Assembly (NCBI GenBank): GCA_903929795.1
Contig: CAIYWC010000037.1
Span: forward strand, 62,001 to 126,000
Source: an uncultured Myxococcales bacterium
Lineage (GTDB): Bacteria > Myxococcota_A > UBA9042
Direction: 5' to 3'
DNA: 64,000 bases
Positions 43,789 through 52,242 of the stretch are shown piece after piece. Position 1 is the first letter of the stretch. The number at the start of each line of letters is the position of its first letter. The translations under genes were made by a program, and so were the position numbers. The notes under the pieces were generated by a model. It saw only the letters and a list, made by a program, of their open reading frames with translations, did no database searches and was not told where the DNA came from.

Positions 43789-45432
43789 TCAGCTGACGCC
43801 CGGGAACTCGATCGCGGTCGACCACGGCACGTCGCCGGCCTGGAGCGCGCTGCCGGCGGCGAGTGCGTGGTCCTCGATCAGCACCTGGAGCGCGTTGGTG
43901 CCGCCCTTGGGCCAGTCGATGCCGGCGGTCACGACGATCGCGTCGCCGCGGCTCATCCCGTATTGCCGGTAGAGGATTTCGCGCGCGGCGTGGACCATGC
44001 GCTGCAGCTTCTCGCGGTCCGCGTCAAAGCCAGTCATGACAACGGGATGCACGCCAAAGTACAGCAGCAGCGCACGCGCCGCCCGGGCGCTGCCACAAAA
44101 CGCCAGCAGCGGCACGCTCGGCCGGTAGCGGCTCAGGCGCTCCGGCGTGCGGCCCGTGCGGGTAAAACAAACGATCGCCTTGGCCGGCAGGTGCTCGGCA
44201 AACTGCACGGCGGTCGCAGAAAACGCCTCGTTGATGCGGTGCAGGTGCGTCGCCGCGTCGTCGCCCTCGAACATGGACAGCGGCGTGCGCGGCGTGCGCT
44301 TGTGGATGTCGTGCATCCACGCCTCGGCTTTGCGCGTGATCCGGTCCATCGTCGCGACGACCTGGTACGGCCGCGTGCCCACGCTCGTCTCGCCGGACAG
44401 CATCACCGCGTCGCCGCCGTCGACAATCGCGTTGAACACGTCGGTCGACTCCGCGCGCGTCGGGCTCGGGTTGGCGATCATCGACTCCAGCATCTGCGTC
44501 GCCACGATCACCGGCTTGCCGTGCCGCCGCGCCGCCACCACCAGCTGCTTTTGCACAAGCGGCACTTCCTCCACGCCCAGCTGCAGGCCCAGGTCGCCGC
44601 GCGCCACCATGATGCCGTCGCTGACCGCCAGAATGCCGTCGATGTGCTCGATCGCCGCCAGCGTCTCGATCTTGGCGATCAGCCGCACATCGCGGTCTGC
44701 CGGCTTGGCATGCTGCTGGATGAACGCGCGCACCCGCTCGATGTCCGCGCGCGTGCGCACAAAGGACAGCGCGACAAAATCGATGCCCTGCGCCAGGCAA
44801 AACAGCAGATCCTGCTGATCTTTCTCGGGAAACGGATCCAGATCCAGGTCGATCTCGCGGATCGTGATGCCCTTGCGCGAGCCCAGATGGCCCGGAGCCA
44901 CGACGACGCAGCGGACGTGATCCGCCTCCAGCGACTCCACTTCCACGACGATGTCGCCGTCGCCAAACAGCACGCTCGGCCGCAGGTGCGGCTTGGCCAG
45001 CATCAGCCGCCGCAGCGAGGTCATCACGCCCTGGCCCAGCGGCTGCGGCAGCGGGATGCACAGCGGCTGCGCGCCGTCGGGGTTCGGCAGACAATGGACG
45101 GTCACGCCGTCCGGCACCAGCAGCACCGTGTGGCTTTCCTGCAGCGTCAGCCCCTCGTCGGGCAGCTTGCCGATGCGCGACTTCGGCCCCTGCAAGTCCG
45201 CCATGATCGCCACCAGCGGCGGCGACAAGCTGGGCACCGGCCGGTTCGCCCACGCGAGGATCGCCCGCTCCTTGGTGTAATCCGCGTCGCAATGGCTCAT
45301 GTTGATGCGCAGCACATCCGCGCCGGCTTCCGTCAATTTCTCCAAGAATTGCGCGTAGCTCGGCTCCGGGCACAGGCCAATGGTCGCGACGATCCGCGTC
45401 TGCCGCGGGTGCGTCCCTTCATGTCGCTTCAT
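43789..45432 (-). CDS. pyk: Pyruvate kinase
   Basis: A 547-residue glycolytic enzyme making pyruvate and ATP from phosphoenolpyruvate. Conserved segments are RIVATIGL, VLRINMSH, IMADLQGPKSRIG, ALSFVRTRADIE, the active-site block LIAKIETLAAIEHIDGIL, MVARGDLGLQ and TQMLESMI, followed by the B/C domains. It is longer than typical enzymes (about 470-480), mainly through the N-terminal and B-domain regions, where the order of blocks is still normal. GAGG is 8 nt upstream of ATG45432. The secreted ankyrin-RCC1 gene follows in the same direction. Confidence 0.9.
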   Translation of the reverse strand: MKRHEGTHPRQTRIVATIGLCPEPSYAQFLEKLTEAGADVLRINMSHCDADYTKERAILAWANRPVPSLSPPLVAIMADLQGPKSRIGKLPDEGLTLQESHTVLLVPDGVTVHCLPNPDGAQPLCIPLPQPLGQGVMTSLRRLMLAKPHLRPSVLFGDGDIVVEVESLEADHVRCVVVAPGHLGSRKGITIREIDLDLDPFPEKDQQDLLFCLAQGIDFVALSFVRTRADIERVRAFIQQHAKPADRDVRLIAKIETLAAIEHIDGILAVSDGIMVARGDLGLQLGVEEVPLVQKQLVVAARRHGKPVIVATQMLESMIANPSPTRAESTDVFNAIVDGGDAVMLSGETSVGTRPYQVVATMDRITRKAEAWMHDIHKRTPRTPLSMFEGDDAATHLHRINEAFSATAVQFAEHLPAKAIVCFTRTGRTPERLSRYRPSVPLLAFCGSARAARALLLYFGVHPVVMTGFDADREKLQRMVHAAREILYRQYGMSRGDAIVVTAGIDWPKGGTNALQVLIEDHALAAGSALQAGDVPWSTAIEFPGVS

Positions 45433-45478
45433 GCCAATGCCTCGTCCCGGGCTGCGTCACGCCGCCTGCCCGGCGCGG

Positions 45479-45507
45479 ATGCTATGCGAAATGGCCGATC
45501 TGGCCAA
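45479..45507 (-). promoter_or_regulatory. pyk: Candidate promoter of pyk
   Basis: Minus strand TTGGCC (45507-45502), 17 nt spacer, TAGCAT (45484-45479), 46 nt before the ATG at 45432. A second promoter-like end from repeat copy 2 lies further upstream. Confidence 0.45.
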
Positions 45508-45577
45508 CACGATGCCAGTGTCAAAATCCAATACCGATTTCCGCCCGGGCCGCCGATTCTGGATGCAGTTCAAGAAG

Positions 45578-45728
45578 CTATACACTCCGACCGAAGTTCG
45601 AGATCAAAGCTCTTTCATCCGCGGCGTGCCACCGGAGGTGCACGCTCGTGGATCCAGTCCAAAATGCAACAGGTCTGACCGGAGGAATTTGGTGTTGGAC
45701 ATAGGTCAGCATGTTTTGACGAAATTGA
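45578..45728 (+). repeat. Dispersed repeat, copy 2
   Basis: Reverse complement of copy 1 with four mismatches in 139 positions by eye. The hairpin at 45617-45653 reads, on the plus strand, ATCCGCG-GCGTGC ... GCACGC-U-CGUGGAU with one bulge and one G-U pair; the loop contains ACC/GGU around GGA. On the minus strand its end carries TTGATC and GTATAG facing pyk. Confidence 0.9.
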
Positions 45729-45761
45729 CCCGAAGGCGACCTTCGCGGTCGTCGAGGGTCG

Positions 45762-45785
45762 ATTTCGGCGCGGCGACGCCGAAAT
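45762..45785 (-). terminator. Terminator-like hairpin after queE
   Basis: ATTTCGGCG, loop CGGCGA, CGCCGAAAT is a perfect 9 bp stem 27 nt beyond the queE stop. On the minus strand the 3' arm ends in AAAT rather than a T-run. Confidence 0.5.
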
Positions 45786-45812
45786 GCGCCAGAAGCGGCG
45801 GATCCGGGGCTG

Positions 45813-46454
45813 TCAGACGCCCTGGGCCGCGCCCGGCCAAATCACCTTGTGCAGCTGGAGCTGCAGCCGACCCGGCGCGCGGGACGCCAGCAGCCACGCC
45901 GCCAGATCCGCGTGCAGCACTTGCCCCGCCACCGCCGACCACAGCACTTGCGCCCGGCAACCGGTGAGCTCCTGTTGCAGCGCCGCGAGCGCCCAGTCAA
46001 AATCCGCACGGGTCGCCACCACGATCTTCAGTTCGTCGTGCCGCCGCAGCTGCGCGAGTTCCGGCCACAGGTTGCGCGCCGACTCACCCGACGCCGGGCA
46101 CTTCAGGTCGGCAATCACCGTCACGCGCGGGTCCAGATGCGCGACCGGATACGCGCCCGAGGTCTCCAGCAGCACCTCCAGCCCGGCATCGCACAGCGCC
46201 TGGAGCAGCCGCGGCGCGGACTTCTGCGCCAGCGGCTCGCCGCCCGTCACCTCCACCAGCGGCAGGCCCAGTGCCAGCACCTGCTGCACGACGTCCGCGA
46301 TCGCGCGCTTTTCGCCCTTGCCAAACGTGTACGCGCTGTCGCACCACGTGCAGCGCAGCGGGCAGCCAGCCAGCCGCACAAACGTGCAGGGCCGCCCCGC
46401 GTGTGTCGATTCGCCCTGGATGGACGCGTACAGCTCGATCAGCGCGACGGTCAC
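45813..46454 (-). CDS. queE: 7-carboxy-7-deazaguanine synthase
   Basis: A 213-residue radical SAM enzyme of queuosine biosynthesis, converting 6-carboxytetrahydropterin to CDG. The cluster motif CPLRCTWCD, the N-terminal YASIQGESTHAGRPCTFVRLAGC and the glycine-rich VTGGEPLAQ are diagnostic. It starts at GTG46454, which overlaps the coaX stop in GTGA. queC, queD and queF are not in the window; the YhhQ-type transporter gene is at its other end. Confidence 0.93.
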   Translation of the reverse strand: MTVALIELYASIQGESTHAGRPCTFVRLAGCPLRCTWCDSAYTFGKGEKRAIADVVQQVLALGLPLVEVTGGEPLAQKSAPRLLQALCDAGLEVLLETSGAYPVAHLDPRVTVIADLKCPASGESARNLWPELAQLRRHDELKIVVATRADFDWALAALQQELTGCRAQVLWSAVAGQVLHADLAAWLLASRAPGRLQLQLHKVIWPGAAQGV

Positions 46455-47272
46455 GCTTTGTGTCCCCGGCGCGTGACCGCGGGCTCAGGTGCGTCGTCGC
46501 GGTTGCGCTCGTAGACCATGCGCAGGCCGTCGAGCGTGAGGAATTCCAGCACTTCACCAATGCTTTGCGTCTCTTTGGCGATAAGCGGCGCCAGACCGCC
46601 CGTCGCGATCACCTGGCACACCTCGCCCAGCGCGGTCTGCAGGCGCGCGACCAGGCCTTCCACCAGCGCGACGTAGCCGTAGACGAGCCCGGATTGGATG
46701 GCCTGTACGGTGGTCCGACCAATGACGCTCGGAGGTCGAACCACTTCCACGCGCGGCAGCTTGGCGGCGCGGGTAAAGAGCGCGTCGGCGCTGATCCCGA
46801 TGCCGGGTACGATGACGCCGCCCAGGTAGCGGCCCTTGGCGTCGACGACGTCAAACGTGGTGGCTGTGCCAAAATCCACGACAATACATGCACTTTTGCA
46901 GCGCTCAAACGCCGCGATGGCGTTGACGATGCGGTCTGCGCCGACTTCCTTGGGGTTGTCCACCAGGATGGGCATGCCCGAGCGCGTGCCTGGACCGACG
47001 ATGACCGGCGCCTTGCCGATGCCGCGGCGGCAGACGTCCTCGAACACGCCGGTCAACTGCGGCACGACCGAGCCGACGATCGCCTGGTCAATGGCTGAAA
47101 ACGCGAAGCCGCGTTGCTGCAACATTAGGAAAACAGAGGCGAAATACTCGTCGGCTGTGGAGTTGCGCCGGCTCTCGATGCGCAAGTGGTCCAGCAGCTC
47201 CGTGCCGCGGTAGATGCCGAGCACAGTGTTGGTGTTGCCGATGTCGATGGCGAGGAGGAGATTGTCACTCAT
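46451..47272 (-). CDS. coaX: Type III pantothenate kinase
   Basis: A 273-residue ASKHA-fold kinase performing the first step of CoA synthesis. Seen are the N-terminal phosphate loop LAIDIGNTNTVLGIY, GTRSGMPILVDNPKEVGADRIVNAI and VVDFGTATTFDVV. ATG47272 has GAGG 8 nt upstream and overlaps the stop of a 41-codon ORF (ATGA) that itself copies the coaX start. birA lies two genes upstream; birA-coaX proximity is common in bacteria. Confidence 0.94.
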   Translation of the reverse strand: MSDNLLLAIDIGNTNTVLGIYRGTELLDHLRIESRRNSTADEYFASVFLMLQQRGFAFSAIDQAIVGSVVPQLTGVFEDVCRRGIGKAPVIVGPGTRSGMPILVDNPKEVGADRIVNAIAAFERCKSACIVVDFGTATTFDVVDAKGRYLGGVIVPGIGISADALFTRAAKLPRVEVVRPPSVIGRTTVQAIQSGLVYGYVALVEGLVARLQTALGEVCQVIATGGLAPLIAKETQSIGEVLEFLTLDGLRMVYERNRDDAPEPAVTRRGHKA

Positions 47273-47394
47273 TGTGGGATCCTCAGGCTGCCGCGTCCCG
47301 GTCTGATCGGCTCCAAGTATTCGCCAGACCGGGGCTTGCCGGTGTTGCCAATGTCGATGGCGAGGAGCAGTTCGGGCTTGGTGGTGTTGGGCAT
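47269..47394 (-). CDS. 41-residue ORF duplicating the coaX N-terminus, coupled to coaX
   Basis: ATG47394 to TGA47269. Residues 9-18 read LLLAIDIGNT, identical to the coaX phosphate loop, and the DNA block matches coaX at 26 of 27 positions by eye; the sequence then diverges into a Pro/Arg/Gly-rich tail. The stop overlaps the coaX start (ATGA). It may be a leader ORF controlling coaX translation or a decaying partial duplication. There is only a weak ribosome binding site. Confidence 0.5.
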   Translation of the reverse strand: MPNTTKPELLLAIDIGNTGKPRSGEYLEPIRPGRGSLRIPQ

Positions 47395-47464
47395 GGCGGG
47401 CCTGCGTGGTCAGGCCCGGCAGTTTGCCATGAAATCGGCGCGCGGTCACGAACGCCGCAGGGCA

Positions 47465-48136
47465 TCACTGCTTGCAGACACCCTTGGCGGCGAATGGCAC
47501 ACCGTTGGGGTCGAGCATCGCGCCAGGCACGCAGCCGACCTCGCAGGCGTGATCCACCGTCACATCGATCCCGGAATTCAACGCCACGCACTGCGGATCG
47601 CTCAGCTTCATGGCGTCCGGGGAGCACAGCGGGCACGCCGGACACGCCCCCTGCCACAGGCTCGGCGTCACGTCCTGCGGCCAATCGACCGCGTTCAGCG
47701 CGCAAATCGCCGCACAAGCGCTGGGATACGTCTGCAACTCTGGCTGGCCAAGCGCCTTGAGCGTGCACACCGGCGCTTGCGGGCACAGGCCGCAGTGGCT
47801 GCAACTGCCCTGGGCGGCTGGACAAAGGGGCAGGCCTGCGCCGCTGGCGGCCGTCTGGTCCAGCGGCAGGTCTGCGCCGCTGACATCCGTCTGGTCCAGC
47901 GGCAAGTCGGCACCGGCGTCGGGCGCCGCGTCTTCCACGGGCAATTCCGAATACCACACGTCCAGCTTGCCCGGCGCGCCGCTGTCCAGCCACGACGCGT
48001 AACCGTCCGGCGCGGTGCTATAGGTGTCCTGATAAGTGATGTAGCTATCCAAAATGACGCGTGATTCCAGCGAATCGCAGCCGACCACCGCCACCAGCGC
48101 CGCCACCGTCCACCACCACCGCATGTGCTTTGTCAT
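47465..48136 (-). CDS. Cys-rich, Kazal-like lipoprotein
   Basis: A 223-residue lipoprotein (lipobox VVGC near residue 20, Asp at +2) from ATG48136 with GAGG 6 nt upstream. An acidic linker includes a tandem 12-residue repeat (GADLPLDQTDVS / GADLPLDQTAAS). The second half has about 16 Cys; CPQAPVCTLKA...QTYPSACAAICA resembles a Kazal-type inhibitor module (VC...tYxxxCxaxC), but I cannot confirm the full Cys pattern. It sits between birA and coaX without an evident link to cofactor synthesis. Confidence 0.72.
   Translation of the reverse strand: MTKHMRWWWTVAALVAVVGCDSLESRVILDSYITYQDTYSTAPDGYASWLDSGAPGKLDVWYSELPVEDAAPDAGADLPLDQTDVSGADLPLDQTAASGAGLPLCPAAQGSCSHCGLCPQAPVCTLKALGQPELQTYPSACAAICALNAVDWPQDVTPSLWQGACPACPLCSPDAMKLSDPQCVALNSGIDVTVDHACEVGCVPGAMLDPNGVPFAAKGVCKQ
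47827..47911 (-). repeat. 36 bp tandem repeat inside the Kazal-like lipoprotein gene
   Basis: Two full units (47840-47875 and 47876-47911) plus a partial third encode a 12-residue repeat in the linker after the lipid anchor. Such a linker repeat can vary in copy number. Confidence 0.75.
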
Positions 48137-48180
48137 GGATGCCTCGCCGCAAATCACTATGCGCGGCACCGGCGGGTCGG

Positions 48181-48981
48181 TCAAACGGACTTCGCCACGG
48201 CTTGCCACGGCATTTCGCCTTCCACCCGCGCGATCGCGCCTGCGCGCAGCGTCCGCCCGGCCACGCGCAGTGCGCCGTCGTCCAGCAGGCCTTGCAGCTC
48301 GCCGCGCCAGCCGTCCTGCATCGTCACCGTCGCGCCCAGGAACGCCAGACGCGCGTGCAATTCGGCCAGCGGCAGCTGTCCCTGCTGCGCGATAAAGTGC
48401 TCCACCCGTTGGCGAATTCCCCGCGCCAGGCGCGCCGCAACTGCCAGCCGCTCCTCGCCCGAGTCCAGCGCCGCCGCCTGGTCGGCCAGCTCCGGCGGTA
48501 CCTGCCGCACGTTGACGCCGATGCCGCACAGCCACCACGGCCCGGTCGGCGTCTCCAGGCGCTCACAGAGAATTCCGCCTAGCTTACGCCAAGTTGTGCG
48601 CTGCACCAGCAGGTCGTTGGGCCACTTGAGCCGCACGTCCGCGCCCAGCGCTTCGGCCGCCGCCAGGCCCGCCACCAGCGACGCGCGCGGCCACTTGTCC
48701 AGCGGCAGCGGCAGCGGCGCCGCCATGGTCATCAGCACCGCGTCACCCGGCTGGGCCAGCCAGCGCGCGCCGGTCCGCCCACGCCCGGCCGTCTGCGCGT
48801 CCGCGATCGCGAGGTGCCAGTGCCCGGCCAGCCCGCGGTTGTGCAGGAGGTGATCCGCCAGCGCGGTCTGGGTCGACGCGCACGACGCGAAGTGCAAAAT
48901 CGGCGCAAAGTCGCCAAGCCCACCCGCCGCCAAATCCCTGGAGGCGGCTGCAGCCACGGCGCGCGCGGCAGCGTCGTCCAT
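48181..48981 (-). CDS. birA: Biotin-[acetyl-CoA-carboxylase] ligase, monofunctional
   Basis: A 266-residue biotin protein ligase. The biotinyl-AMP loop GRGRTGARW, the LKWPNDLLV block and KLGGILCE followed by GIGVNV are present. There is no N-terminal winged-helix repressor domain, so it attaches biotin to carboxylases but should not repress bio genes. It starts 3 nt after the nadC stop. The biotin genes are 13 kb away. Confidence 0.92.
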   Translation of the reverse strand: MDDAAARAVAAAASRDLAAGGLGDFAPILHFASCASTQTALADHLLHNRGLAGHWHLAIADAQTAGRGRTGARWLAQPGDAVLMTMAAPLPLPLDKWPRASLVAGLAAAEALGADVRLKWPNDLLVQRTTWRKLGGILCERLETPTGPWWLCGIGVNVRQVPPELADQAAALDSGEERLAVAARLARGIRQRVEHFIAQQGQLPLAELHARLAFLGATVTMQDGWRGELQGLLDDGALRVAGRTLRAGAIARVEGEMPWQAVAKSV

Positions 48982-48984
48982 CGC

Positions 48985-49824
48985 CTACCGCGCAATCCGC
49001 AAAGAAAAGTCCGCGGCCTGTACGGAATGCGTGAGCGCGCCCACGGAAATGAAGTCCACGCCGGTCGCCGCGACCTCCGGGATCCGCGCAAGCGTCATGT
49101 TGCCGCTGGCTTCCAGGATCGCCCGGCCCGCCGTCTGCACCACCGCCTGCCGCAGCGTCGCCGTGTCCATGTTGTCCAGCAGCACAACCTCCGCGCCCGC
49201 CGCCAGCGCTTCCTCCAGGTCGGCAAGCGTCTCCACTTCCACTTCCACGCGCAGCAGGTGCGAGCCGACCTGACGCGCCAAGTGCACCGCCTGGGCCACC
49301 GATCCCGCCGCTACCGTATGATTTTCCTTGATCAAAATCCCCGCGTCCAGCGCCGTGCGGTGGTTGTGACCGCCGCCGACGCGCACCGCGTACTTGTCCA
49401 GCGCGCGGTAGCCCGGCAGCGTCTTGCGCGTGTCGGCGATTTTGGCTCGGTGCGGCCGGGTCGCGTCCACATAAGTCCGCGTCTCTGTTGCAATTCCCGA
49501 CATCCGCTGCAGGAAATTCAGGGCGATCCGCTCCGCCGTCAGGATCGACGCCAGCGGACCATCCAACGCGAGCACCACGGTCCCCGGCGCCACCACCGTG
49601 CCGTCCGGCACCAGGCTGCGCACAGCGATACGCACGTCAAAACGCTGCATGACCAGGGCAAAAACCGCGCTGCCGCAGAGCACGGCTTCCGACTTCGCGC
49701 GCACGGACGCTTGGCCCAGCCGCGCGGGGTCGAGCGTCGCCTCCGTGGCGTGATCACCGGTGCCAACGTCCTCCGCCAGCGCGAGATCGATCAGCGTGCG
49801 AGTAGCGGGCGTGTCAAACCACAT
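48985..49824 (-). CDS. nadC: Nicotinate-nucleotide pyrophosphorylase (carboxylating)
   Basis: A 279-residue quinolinate phosphoribosyltransferase of NAD synthesis. Recognised by LAEDVGTGDHATE, ALNFLQRMSGIAT, ADTRKTLPGYRALDKYAVRVGGGHNHR and LKENH-like ILIKENH. ATG49824 is preferred because GGAGGT is 5 nt upstream; the GTG at 49830 overlaps that site. nadA and nadB are not in the window. Confidence 0.95.
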   Translation of the reverse strand: MWFDTPATRTLIDLALAEDVGTGDHATEATLDPARLGQASVRAKSEAVLCGSAVFALVMQRFDVRIAVRSLVPDGTVVAPGTVVLALDGPLASILTAERIALNFLQRMSGIATETRTYVDATRPHRAKIADTRKTLPGYRALDKYAVRVGGGHNHRTALDAGILIKENHTVAAGSVAQAVHLARQVGSHLLRVEVEVETLADLEEALAAGAEVVLLDNMDTATLRQAVVQTAGRAILEASGNMTLARIPEVAATGVDFISVGALTHSVQAADFSLRIAR

Positions 49825-49863
49825 GGGCACCTCCTGGGGCGGCTATCCTAGCGTCGGATACGG

Positions 49864-52242
49864 TCACGGCGCCAGCACCTCGACGTGCACGGTCACGCGC
49901 TGCTGCGCCGCGCTCGCGCGGATCGCGTGCGGACCCGGCGGCGGCGTCCAAAACAGCCGCTGACCCGACGCCGTTTCACCCAGCGGTTGGCCGTCCACCG
50001 CCCAGCGAATCCGCGGCGCGCCATGGCCGGCAAGGGAGATTTGCTGAATCGAATTGCCGAGCTGCGAATCGCGCTGGTAGACCGCACCGTCGGCCGGCTC
50101 GTCGATCGCCAGCGCCGTCGCGGGCACTTCGCCGGCCTGCGGACACAGCGGCGAGAACGCCGACGGCGGTTGCGGCAGGTGCGTCAGCGCCCAGTGGTCA
50201 AAGAGCGGCGGCAGCACAGCGAAGACGTCTTGCGCCACGTCCGACGGCGGACAGCCCGGGCCCGCGCGCAGGCTATTTCGACGGTCGATCGCGATTTGCC
50301 GATGGACATCGCAGGGTTGCGGCTCAGCTCCTCGCGCGAACCACTCCTCCACCGCCGTCGGACACAGCGGCGTGTGCGCGCCGCCCGACAGCGGACAGAT
50401 CGCGACCTGCGTCAGCCCTGGCGGCGGCTGGAATTCGGCCGACGGCTGGTCCCCGACCAAGTGCAGCAGCACAGCGCGCAGCAGCGGCGCGGCGCCCGTC
50501 ACGCCGGAGACATCGCGCATCGGCGTGCCATCGAAGTTGCCGACCCAGACGCCGACGGTCCAGCGCGGCGTGGCACCCAGGGCCCAGTTGTCGCGAAACC
50601 CTTTGGAAGTTCCGGTCTTGGCCGCCACGGCAAAAGGCAGCTCCAGCGGACCGCCGCGGCCAAACGCCAGCTGGCGGGCCACCGGATCCGCCAGGATGTC
50701 CAGCACCTGGAACGCCGCCGGCGCCGGCAGCACCTGGCGCGGCGGTTCACGCGGCAGCGGCACGGGCGCGCCCGCCTCCAGCTGCACTGCCGCCAGCCAG
50801 CGCGGCGCCTGGTAGCTGCCCAGCCGCGCCAGCGCCGCGAACGCGCCGGTCAGGTCCAGCAACGTCACTTCTCCGTCGCCAAGCACCAGGCCCAGGCCGT
50901 AGTGCGCCGGCGCGCGGTCGAGCGACGCCAGCCCCAGCGCGTGCAGCAGGTCCAGCAGCGGCGCCACGCCCAGGCGCTCCAGCAGCCGCACCGACGCGAT
51001 GTTCACCGACGACGCCAGCGCCACCCGCGCCCGCAGCGGCCCCGCCGTCGTGTCGCCATAGTTGCGCGGCGCATAGTCGCCCTGTTCGGTGGCAAAATGC
51101 GCTTCCAAATCAGGCAGCAGCGTCGCGGGCGTCAGGTGTTTGTCCGGTGCGGCAAACGCCGCGGCATAGGCAAAAACCTTCATCGTCGAGCCCGGCTGCC
51201 GCAGCGCCAGCGCGCCGTCGTTGGCGCCCAGCCGATCGGCATTCTGGTAGCCCGCCGAGCCGACCATCGCGCGCACTTCCAGCGTCGCGTTGTCGATGAC
51301 AACCACCGCGCCGTTGCCCACCCGGCGGTCCGCCAGCGTCACCAGGTGCGCGCGCAGCAGGCGGGCGACCTCGTCCTGCAGCTGCGCGTCCAGGGTCGTC
51401 AACAGCCGCGTCGGCCGCGCGTGCCACAGCGCGGGCAGCTGCGCACGCACGAGATCCGCCAGGTGCGGCGCCAGCGCGCCGGTCGCCTCCGGTTGCACCA
51501 GGACCGGCTCGGTCAGCGCCACCGCCAGCGACGTCTCGTCCAGCGCGCCGCGGTCGCGCAGCACCCGCAACAGCCGCCGCTGCGCCGCCAGCGCGCGCTC
51601 CGGATGCTGCAGCGGGTCCAGCCGGCCCGGCGAGCGCGGCAACACCGCCAGATAGGCCGCCTCCGCCCAGCTCAAGTCCTTGGCATCCTTGTGAAAATAG
51701 CCACGTGCTGCCGCCTGTACGCCGCGCACAAGGCCACCGTACGGCGCCCAATTCAGGTACCACGCGAGAATCGCCCGCTTGTCGTAGTGCGCGTCCAACT
51801 GCAGCGCCGCCAGCGCCTCGACCGCCTTGCCCGACCACGTCCGCGGCCGCGGCTCGATCTGCTTGACCAGCTGCTGGGTCAGTGTCGACGCGCCGGAAAA
51901 CCGACGTCCGCGCAGGAGATTTTGGCCCAGCGCCCGGACAATCGCGATCGGATCCACGCCCGGATGGCGCCAAAACCGTTGGTCTTCCAGCGCCAGCGTC
52001 GCGGCGATGAGGCGCGGCGAGATCGCCGCCAACGGCACCGGCTGCGCGCGCGTGTGCTCCGGGCCGGACAACCAGCGCAGGGAACGGCCGTCGGCGGCAA
52101 GCAGCTCGGTGGCACCATAGCGCTGCTGCAGCGCCGCGCCCGGATCCGCCGGCAGCAGCCACTGGCCGCGCGATACGCCCCAGAGCCCGAGGAGCGCGAG
52201 GCTCACGGCGGCGAACATGCGCGCGAGCCGGCGGCGTTTCAT
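49864..52242 (-). CDS. pbpC: Penicillin-binding protein 1C
   Basis: A 792-residue bifunctional peptidoglycan synthase. After a signal anchor, the GT51 glycosyltransferase has its catalytic Glu in LEDQRFWRHPGVD near residue 85. The transpeptidase has SxxK in RQPGSTMK near 347, SxN in ASSVN and KTG in AAKTGTS near 538. The C-terminal about 90 residues match the BiPBP_C domain that defines the 1C class. Its ATG overlaps the stop of the alpha-2-macroglobulin gene by one base, the conserved pairing known in E. coli (yfhM-pbpC). Confidence 0.94.
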   Translation of the reverse strand: MKRRRLARMFAAVSLALLGLWGVSRGQWLLPADPGAALQQRYGATELLAADGRSLRWLSGPEHTRAQPVPLAAISPRLIAATLALEDQRFWRHPGVDPIAIVRALGQNLLRGRRFSGASTLTQQLVKQIEPRPRTWSGKAVEALAALQLDAHYDKRAILAWYLNWAPYGGLVRGVQAAARGYFHKDAKDLSWAEAAYLAVLPRSPGRLDPLQHPERALAAQRRLLRVLRDRGALDETSLAVALTEPVLVQPEATGALAPHLADLVRAQLPALWHARPTRLLTTLDAQLQDEVARLLRAHLVTLADRRVGNGAVVVIDNATLEVRAMVGSAGYQNADRLGANDGALALRQPGSTMKVFAYAAAFAAPDKHLTPATLLPDLEAHFATEQGDYAPRNYGDTTAGPLRARVALASSVNIASVRLLERLGVAPLLDLLHALGLASLDRAPAHYGLGLVLGDGEVTLLDLTGAFAALARLGSYQAPRWLAAVQLEAGAPVPLPREPPRQVLPAPAAFQVLDILADPVARQLAFGRGGPLELPFAVAAKTGTSKGFRDNWALGATPRWTVGVWVGNFDGTPMRDVSGVTGAAPLLRAVLLHLVGDQPSAEFQPPPGLTQVAICPLSGGAHTPLCPTAVEEWFARGAEPQPCDVHRQIAIDRRNSLRAGPGCPPSDVAQDVFAVLPPLFDHWALTHLPQPPSAFSPLCPQAGEVPATALAIDEPADGAVYQRDSQLGNSIQQISLAGHGAPRIRWAVDGQPLGETASGQRLFWTPPPGPHAIRASAAQQRVTVHVEVLAP

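Larger units (their letters stand above)
45433..45812. other. 380 bp non-coding region between queE and pyk
   Basis: Holds, from right to left in the direction of transcription: a queE terminator hairpin (45762-45785), repeat copy 2 (45578-45728) and a pyk promoter (45479-45507). Open frames running through it are chance frames in high-GC DNA and have no family resemblance. Confidence 0.7.

Noticed and set aside
47273-47449. Longer coaX reading frame from 47449
   Set aside because: The extra residues are His/Arg/Gln-rich; the family start MSDNLLLAIDIGNT at 47272 has a ribosome binding site.
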